Positions 58,275 to 64,000 of a DNA stretch of 64,000 nucleotides are shown piece by piece; the first letter of the stretch is position 1; each line of letters opens with the position of its first letter. Below the pieces are notes generated by a model that searched no databases, was not told the origin of the DNA, and saw only the letters and a program-made list of their open reading frames with translations. A program made the position numbers and the translations under genes. Location of the stretch: contig NC_006042.1 of the NCBI RefSeq assembly GCF_000002515.2, forward strand, positions 310,001-374,000, written 5' to 3'. This DNA is from Kluyveromyces lactis (lineage: Eukaryota > Ascomycota > Saccharomycetes > Saccharomycetales > Saccharomycetaceae).

Positions 58275-60263
58275 ATGCTTTTCAATTTTTACAATAAAAC
58301 TTCGGCTGCTTGTAAATCTTTACCCGCTAAAGCTTTATCGAACGTTAGATATTTCCAAACCTCTCCTATATCGAGAAAAATGCCACTTCCACCTGTTCTT
58401 GAATCACGTCGTCCCAAAGAATCTCCGGAATTCGACTATTCTACACTTTCCAATTACAAGTCTTTCAAGGTAAAGCATTCACAGTTGGATGTTAGCGTTG
58501 ATTTCAAAAAGAAAACCATTAGTGGTTCTGTCTCTTACGAGATTGAAAAGGTGAAGAAGGATGAAAACACTATCAAGTTGGATACTTCTTACTTGAAGAT
58601 CTCTAAAGTCAAAGTGGATGATGAAGACGACGTGAAGTTTAAATTGTTAGAAAGAAAACATCCATTGGGTGCTCAGTTAATTGTTAGTCCATCTTCTTTG
58701 CCGGAAATATTCCATTTGTGCTTACAATTTTCGACAACTGCAGACTGTACAGCATTGCAATGGCTTGATGAACACCAAACATCTGGGAAACCGTACGTTT
58801 TCTCTCAATTGGAAGCCATCCATGCGAGAAGTCTATTCACATGTTTTGATACCCCAAGTGTAAAATCTACATATCTCGCCAACATCAAGTCTGAATTACC
58901 AGTTGTGTTTTCGGGTATCCAAACAGGTTACGATGATTCTACTAAGGTCTACTCTTTCAAGCAAGAAGTACCAATTCCAGCATATTTGATCGGTATCGCA
59001 TCAGGTGATTTGGCCAGCGCTGATATTGGTCCTCGTTCCAAAGTTTACGTGGAACCTTATCGTTTAAAGGACGCCCAGTGGGAATTTGATGGTGATGTTG
59101 AAAAATTCATTACCACTGCTGAAGACATCATTTTCAAATACGAATGGGGCACCTACGACATTTTGGTGAACCCAAACTCATACCCTTATGGTGGAATGGA
59201 ATCTCCAAACATGACATTTGCCACACCGACTCTAATTGCCCATGATAAGTCGAACATCGACGTTATCGCACATGAATTGGCACATTCATGGTCTGGTAAC
59301 TTGGTCACAAACTGTTCCTGGGACCATTTCTGGCTAAATGAAGGTTGGACAGTGTATTTAGAAAGAAGAATCACTGGTGCTATTCATGGTGAAGCTACCA
59401 GACATTTCAGCTCGTTGATTGGTTGGAATGATTTGGAAGGTTCTATTTCTGCTATGCAGAACCCTGAAAGGTTCAGTTGCTTGGTCCAAAATTTGAAGGA
59501 TGGTACCGATCCTGATAATGCATTTTCGACAGTCCCTTACGAAAAGGGCTCTAACCTACTATTCTACCTAGAGAATCTGTTAGGAGGTAAAGAGGTATTT
59601 GATCCATTTATCAAGCACTACTTTACCAAATTTGCACGTCAATCTCTAGATACATGGCAATTTTTGGATGCTTTGTTCGAGTTCTTCCATGATAAACGCG
59701 AGATATTGGAATCTGTGGACTGGCAAACGTGGCTCTTTACCCCTGGTATGCCACCTAAACCAAAGCTAATCACTGACTTGGCGGATGATGTGTATGCATT
59801 AGCAAATAAATGGATTGCAAGTGCACAGAAATTCACAGAAAGAGAGCAATTCGAAAAGGAATTCTCCATCAAAGATATCTCGGAGTTTTCTTCCAACCAA
59901 ATCGTCTTGTTGCTAGACACACTAGTTCAAGGTGGGATGCCAGAAAAGGATACTTTCAAATGGTCCAACTACCCTGAAGCTTCTGAAATCTTCACCGATA
60001 TCTACGAAGATAAGATCTCCAAGTCCCAAAACGCAGAAGTTATCTTTAGAAACTACAGATTACAAGTGAAATCTCACATCACATCATCATACCCGGAACT
60101 AGCGGAGTGGCTAGGTACTGTTGGTAGAATGAAGTTCGTCCGTCCAGGATACCGTTTATTGAACGAAGTGGATCGTGAGTTGGCTATCAAAACGTTCCAC
60201 AGATTCAGAGACTCATATCATCCCATCTGCAAATCTCTCGTAAAGCAAGATTTGGGCATCTAA
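58275..60263 (+). CDS. LAP2: Lap2, leukotriene A4 hydrolase-type aminopeptidase / epoxide hydrolase
   Basis: M1-family zinc aminopeptidase preferring N-terminal leucine, with epoxide hydrolase activity known for the S. cerevisiae enzyme. It has 662 residues, against 671. The substrate-binding YGGMESPN precedes the zinc motif HELAH (H333, H337; base E334) and the third ligand E356 in NEGW. The C-terminal helical domain ends HPICKSLVKQDLGI, as in S. cerevisiae. Residues 1-35 are rich in Ser, Lys, Ala and Arg and look like a mitochondrial presequence. A second in-frame ATG (residue 36, MPLPPVLESRRP) starts just before the conserved enzyme. Order matches YNL045W. Confidence 0.97.
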   Translation: MLFNFYNKTSAACKSLPAKALSNVRYFQTSPISRKMPLPPVLESRRPKESPEFDYSTLSNYKSFKVKHSQLDVSVDFKKKTISGSVSYEIEKVKKDENTIKLDTSYLKISKVKVDDEDDVKFKLLERKHPLGAQLIVSPSSLPEIFHLCLQFSTTADCTALQWLDEHQTSGKPYVFSQLEAIHARSLFTCFDTPSVKSTYLANIKSELPVVFSGIQTGYDDSTKVYSFKQEVPIPAYLIGIASGDLASADIGPRSKVYVEPYRLKDAQWEFDGDVEKFITTAEDIIFKYEWGTYDILVNPNSYPYGGMESPNMTFATPTLIAHDKSNIDVIAHELAHSWSGNLVTNCSWDHFWLNEGWTVYLERRITGAIHGEATRHFSSLIGWNDLEGSISAMQNPERFSCLVQNLKDGTDPDNAFSTVPYEKGSNLLFYLENLLGGKEVFDPFIKHYFTKFARQSLDTWQFLDALFEFFHDKREILESVDWQTWLFTPGMPPKPKLITDLADDVYALANKWIASAQKFTEREQFEKEFSIKDISEFSSNQIVLLLDTLVQGGMPEKDTFKWSNYPEASEIFTDIYEDKISKSQNAEVIFRNYRLQVKSHITSSYPELAEWLGTVGRMKFVRPGYRLLNEVDRELAIKTFHRFRDSYHPICKSLVKQDLGI

Positions 60264-60580
60264 ATTTCCCTGAATTCTATCCATAGGTGTGTCATCAGTA
60301 TTATTTAAAAAAACTAAAGTTACACTTTCATACCTCTCTCATCAATATATCGCCATTCAAGGCTGTAGTTCTTTTATATTCCTTTTCACGTGACTTCTCC
60401 TTTTTGTACCAAGAATTTCTGCTTATGTGTTGTCATCTTTGAAAAAAAAGTTTGAATCTGGATTTTCGCATTAAATCACATATGGAGATCATTGAAAAGA
60501 AGTCTAACATGTTAAATTGAAAAGAGTTTTGGACTGTAACAGCAGCAGATCGAGTGTGAAAATACCCAAGCTTGGCGACC
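60264..60580 (+). promoter_or_regulatory. YIP3 promoter region
   Basis: About 320 bases between LAP2 and YIP3 with TTCACGTGAC (CACGTG at 60387-60392). No gene is seen. Confidence 0.5.
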
Positions 60581-61282
60581 ATGAACAACTTTGCTCAGTT
60601 ATCCGTATGTTTGTTTTTTTCTTTTATGTTTTGGCGTAAGTTTTGATCACACGTTAAACATTTTTGTTTAAGGGTTTAAGACAATGAAATAATATAATTC
60701 ATTGTATGTTATTTTAAGTTGGCATATTCAGCATACTAACAGTTTTCATCTTGAAATGGAATCTTCTCTCTTTAGCAAATCTCCAGTTTTGCGCAGAACT
60801 TGTCTGTGGAACGCATTAAGAGCGAATTTGGTTCTCTACAAAATAGATTGGCGTCGGTACGTCCACCACAGGAATTCTTCGACTTCAAGAGAATTTCCAA
60901 ACCTCAAAATTTTGGTGAAGTTCAATCGAGAGTGGGCTACAACTTGGGCTATTTTTCAACCAACTATGTCCTGATTATTAGTGCTCTAAGTATTTACACG
61001 TTGTTAACCAACTTTTTGTTGTTGACGGTGATTGTTTTCGTGGTCTTTGGGACTATGGGTATTAACAAGCTAAACGGTGCGGATTTGGTCACTCCATTTG
61101 GTTCTTTTAAGACTTCTCAGCTTTACACTGGTCTACTATGTGTTGCTGTACCTTTGGGGTTCCTAGCTTCTCCCATCTCTACTTTACTATGGTTGATCGG
61201 TGCTTCTATCGTCACAGTGTTTTCCCATGCTTCTTTCATGGAAAAACCGATTGAAACAGTGTTCGAAGAAGAAACCGTTTAA
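60581..61282 (+). CDS. YIP3: Yip3, PRA1-family Rab-interacting membrane protein (spliced)
   Basis: ER/Golgi membrane protein of the prenylated-Rab acceptor family, found in COPII vesicles. The coding sequence is join(60581..60604, 60776..61282), 176 residues as in S. cerevisiae. Exon 1 gives MNNFAQLS. Exon 2 continues QISSFAQNLSVERIKSEF. The PRA1 signature RPPQEFFDFKRISKPQNF is followed by two hydrophobic hairpins (about 75-110 and 130-160) and the C terminus MEKPIETVFEEETV. S. cerevisiae YIP3 has its intron at the same place. Order matches YNL044W. Confidence 0.97.
60605..60775 (+). other. Intron of YIP3
   Basis: 171 bases. The 5' splice site is GTATGT at 60605-60610, the branch point TACTAAC at 60734-60740, and the 3' splice site TTTAG ends at 60775. 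An AG directly next to the branch point is too close to serve. Confidence 0.96.
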
Positions 61283-61729
61283 GCAGAAAGTTCATTTCGT
61301 TGGCAAACTTATGTCACTCTGCGACTCAGATGATATCGCTCCAGACTACCGTGCTCTGTAAATTTTATTCACAACAGTGATCTCATCTGCCATTTTATAA
61401 AATAGTATAAACTCAAATATTTTCTATGTACTAGTATCTTATTCATCTACAACCTTCCAGGAAAAAGAACTCTTTCTTTGAGATCACTACAAATGGATGT
61501 TACTGTTCAGTTCTCTGTCAACATCAAGCTTCACATTACCTCATCTCTCTATTTTTTGAGCCCATGCTTTGGGTACTTGACCGGTAAATTCCTTACTTTT
61601 ACAATACGAAAATAATTCATAGGTACGTAAATACAAATGTGAATCGGTTAATACAACAAGATATATTGTCGACATTAGGAAAGTCACAGAAAAATCTTCA
61701 AGGATAGCGTACACTTTCGAATACTTACA
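61283..61729 (+). promoter_or_regulatory. BOP3 promoter region
   Basis: About 450 bases between YIP3 and BOP3. It is AT-rich. No named site or gene was seen. Confidence 0.4.
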
Positions 61730-62767
61730 ATGCAGAATGACAATAAAGAAGAAGTGCCGGCTCTGGCTGTTTTACTAGGCTCAAACGTTAAAAATTGGCC
61801 ATATTCTGAGGATACATTGGTTCATGCCCTACAATTAAGGTCTCAACAAGAACAAACAAAAAGACAATATTATAAACTAGAGAATGTCAACAAGACTTTA
61901 GAGATGTTGAAAACTGCTGTGAGTGCTGGCATTCCAGTAAATCTGATCCCTCAATTATTCAATAGTGACCATTCTGGTATGGAAACCGACCCTGCAGATT
62001 TACGTCATATGAATCATTCTAAGGAGCAATCTCCCTTATTAGCGGTCCCTGACAAGCAGATGAAATCGTATAAGTTCCCTCCTGAAAACCAGTCTTTGAG
62101 GCCGCCTACAACAGGTGCTGAATTGAAAACTCATCGAAGAACACATTCTCCCGCTAGAATAGGTGCTGAAGCTGTGGCAGCTCTTAACAGTAGTATGGCT
62201 CTTAAAGAAAAAGAATTGCATGGTAATGATGATGAAAGGCGGAAAACGATTGGTTCTGAAAGGCATATACATAAGAGAATGATGTCAATGCCCATCTTCA
62301 AAAATGAACCAACGACTGGAGTGTTAAACTTTTCGGCTTGGCAAACATATAACGGTCAAAATCTATCAGGGAATCACCCAGGGTCTGGAAGAAAACTCAC
62401 GACGACGGGCCCTTCATCGTTTCCACATGCAGTAAGGAAACATAGAAGAACACATTCTACAAACTCTGCTTTTGGTGTCATTGATTTGAACTCCATCAAT
62501 CAGGTTGCTTTTAAACAGTCGAATTCAAGAGGTAGCTCTGCTATTGGAAATAATGTTAATGATCATGGGGATAGTCCCACGTCGGGAAAAAATAATTCAA
62601 AGGTAGAAAAAGAATCTGACCCATCCTCCGTTGGAACAAATGACGATGCTTTCGGTGATGATAGTAGCAATGACACCACTATCGATGATATCAAAAAGAT
62701 CTCACCTTCTCCTCCTCGAACATTATTGAAAGGTCCTAACTATGTGGACAATTTATTAAATACCTGA
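61730..62767 (+). CDS. BOP3: Bop3, disordered protein of unclear function with Cbk1-type motifs
   Basis: The S. cerevisiae gene was found as a bypass of PAM1 and affects methylmercury resistance; the molecular role is unknown. It has 345 residues (S. cerevisiae about 396). The conserved N terminus includes LAVLLGSNVKNWPYSEDTL and a short helix HALQLRSQQEQTKRQYYKL. The remainder is disordered and Ser/Asn-rich. YKFP at 114-117 fits the [YF]xFP docking motif of the NDR kinase Cbk1. Three HxRxxS sites follow: HRRTHS 135-140, HKRMMS 181-186 and HRRTHS 238-243. It is a plausible Cbk1-Mob2 substrate; this is inference. Order matches YNL042W. Confidence 0.9.
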   Translation: MQNDNKEEVPALAVLLGSNVKNWPYSEDTLVHALQLRSQQEQTKRQYYKLENVNKTLEMLKTAVSAGIPVNLIPQLFNSDHSGMETDPADLRHMNHSKEQSPLLAVPDKQMKSYKFPPENQSLRPPTTGAELKTHRRTHSPARIGAEAVAALNSSMALKEKELHGNDDERRKTIGSERHIHKRMMSMPIFKNEPTTGVLNFSAWQTYNGQNLSGNHPGSGRKLTTTGPSSFPHAVRKHRRTHSTNSAFGVIDLNSINQVAFKQSNSRGSSAIGNNVNDHGDSPTSGKNNSKVEKESDPSSVGTNDDAFGDDSSNDTTIDDIKKISPSPPRTLLKGPNYVDNLLNT

Positions 62768-62818
62768 TTGATACTACCGGATTAAAGATGGTTGGAAAAT
62801 TGATCTATATAAGTGCAC

Positions 62819-64000
62819 TCATTGTACTATTTCTTCTTGTTCTGCTAAATATTCTATTTCGGAGATATTCAATGTTTCCCATTCAACCTCGCCAGTCTCC
62901 TCATTCATTCCTGAAATACATTCAAATTCAATGTCTGATTTTGTGATCGATTCAAGCTCTTTCTTTGCTTGAAGTGCTAGTGATTGAATCACATTATCGT
63001 TTCCCTGAGAAATGAACCATGCGCAAAGATCATCCAACAGAATTTTATTGTAAACGTAGTAGACATCATGGTATCGGAATAGTTCATGGATATCCAATAA
63101 CGCTTTTATTACCAAACGTTTCCCTCCAAGTAACAGCTTGATAGCCAACTGCCATGCTTTGATACAGAGGTCATAGTTACGATGCAACGGATAGCTGAGA
63201 GCTCTTCTAATACCTGTTACTATGGTACCTTTGATTTGAGAGAAATGTATTAAAGACTCGGATAGAAGAATCTGTTGGTCCAACATTGAGATCTGTGGGG
63301 TCAATTTACCGATTGTCCATTGGCTTTCAGTTGTATGTTGTCCCTCATTTTCGATCTGCTCAAAAGTGTAAGAATATAATATTGATAATATCGTTAGATA
63401 TTGGCTTTTAACGTCATTTATTAAGTACTTCTTTTTAGGAATGTGGTCTTGCATCTGAGTCTGTTCCGCTTCGGTGAACTCCACAGGAAAAGATACATTT
63501 CTTTCCTTCGATTCATTGTCTGACCTTTCGAACCACTGCTGATACCTTTCGCAAAGAGGAGGAAGGTACCCAAGCAATCTTTTTATGCCATTAATCTGGA
63601 TTTCCTCTTCATCGCCCTGTTTTATGGTTATATATTCAGCAGCATAGTACTCTGGATCAAATTTCAAATTTTCCTTCTTCAATCTTTCCTTGACTCTGTT
63701 CTCGGGAGAAGTATGTTCAGGATCATCCAATTCGTTAATGTCATTGCCATTTGCAACGGACATAACAATATATCCTGTATAAAGATTATCGAAACCGTAT
63801 TTCGTTGTTGGTGTATTATCTACTTGAACCTCTTGTTTGATTTCCCAATCAAAATGCTCTCCTTCTTCTCGAATATCAGCAATTGATTCTTTCTCATTAC
63901 TAATTTCTTGAATCAACGGCCCATCTGTCACTTTAGGTTCATTCTTTGCTGCCAATAATTTGCTAGCGAGATCTAAGTCCTTGAACTCTTTACCTTTAAC
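62819..64000 (-). CDS. SHQ1: Shq1, H/ACA snoRNP assembly chaperone, 5' part cut by the window edge
   Basis: Chaperone that holds the pseudouridine synthase Cbf5 by mimicking RNA during H/ACA snoRNP assembly. The frame is open to the right edge, giving the C-terminal 393 residues or so of a protein of about 507 in S. cerevisiae. The N-terminal CS domain lies beyond the window. The visible part begins [16 protein letters not shown] and contains the helical Shq1-specific domain that wraps Cbf5, with [13 protein letters not shown] and [19 protein letters not shown]. It converges with BOP3 51 bases away. Order matches YIL104C. Confidence 0.95.
   Translation of the reverse strand, partial: VKGKEFKDLDLASKLLAAKNEPKVTDGPLIQEISNEKESIADIREEGEHFDWEIKQEVQVDNTPTTKYGFDNLYTGYIVMSVANGNDINELDDPEHTSPENRVKERLKKENLKFDPEYYAAEYITIKQGDEEEIQINGIKRLLGYLPPLCERYQQWFERSDNESKERNVSFPVEFTEAEQTQMQDHIPKKKYLINDVKSQYLTILSILYSYTFEQIENEGQHTTESQWTIGKLTPQISMLDQQILLSESLIHFSQIKGTIVTGIRRALSYPLHRNYDLCIKAWQLAIKLLLGGKRLVIKALLDIHELFRYHDVYYVYNKILLDDLCAWFISQGNDNVIQSLALQAKKELESITKSDIEFECISGMNEETGEVEWETLNISEIEYLAEQEEIVQ

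Overview
This window is chromosomal DNA from a budding yeast (Saccharomycetaceae). I read it as AT-rich, with short introns carrying the GTATGT / TACTAAC / AG signals, and nearly every gene has a recognisable Saccharomyces cerevisiae counterpart. The gene order is the strongest clue. Genes whose S. cerevisiae orthologs lie on the left arm of chromosome XIV (YNL065W to YNL042W) alternate with genes from the left arm of chromosome IX (YIL121W to YIL104C), in matching order and orientation. Genes kept as duplicate pairs in S. cerevisiae (POR1/POR2, MSG5/SDP1, COX5A/COX5B, SEC24/SFB2, SLM1/SLM2, PRM5/YNL058C, QDR/AQR1) are present here as one locus, apart from a tandem QDR pair. This is the order expected before the whole-genome duplication. 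A Kluyveromyces-like species fits best, given the base composition and the long intergenic spaces, but I cannot fix the species from the sequence alone.

Layout. 1-3267: two tandem Qdr/Aqr1-type drug transporters; the first is partial and its frame is broken. 3991-10866: YDJ1, MTQ1, TRM6, NOP2. 11000-18761: ARP5, RHO3, a PRM5-like membrane protein, OCA2, HIS5. 18830-24689: NUP159 (with a glutamate microsatellite and an FG-repeat minisatellite) and POR1. A 2.7 kb stretch without genes follows. 27386-35652: VAC7, MSG5/SDP1, HOS4. 36255-41391: COX5 (intron inside its start codon), HPM1, COG5, YNL050C homolog. 41716-49915: SEC24, the YIL108W metalloprotease, PFK26. 50688-55923: MOB1 (intron), ALG11, SLM1/2. 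57117-64000: YNL046W homolog, LAP2, YIP3 (intron), BOP3, and SHQ1 running off the right edge.

These are mostly housekeeping genes and do not form one pathway. There are thematic links. GATGAG/CTCATC (PAC-like) repeats stand before NOP2, TRM6, MTQ1, HPM1 and the YNL050C homolog, suggesting shared growth-dependent control of ribosome and translation genes. HIS5 has a perfect Gcn4 palindrome. COX5 has E-box and CCAAT (Hap-type) sites. CACGTG (Cbf1-type) sites recur in intergenic DNA.

I saw no tRNA, rRNA, transposon, LTR, centromere or CRISPR-like feature. I found no undescribed multi-gene system. The observations most worth following are the split start codon of COX5, the kinase-docking signature in Bop3, the PAC-like network and the broken transporter copy.
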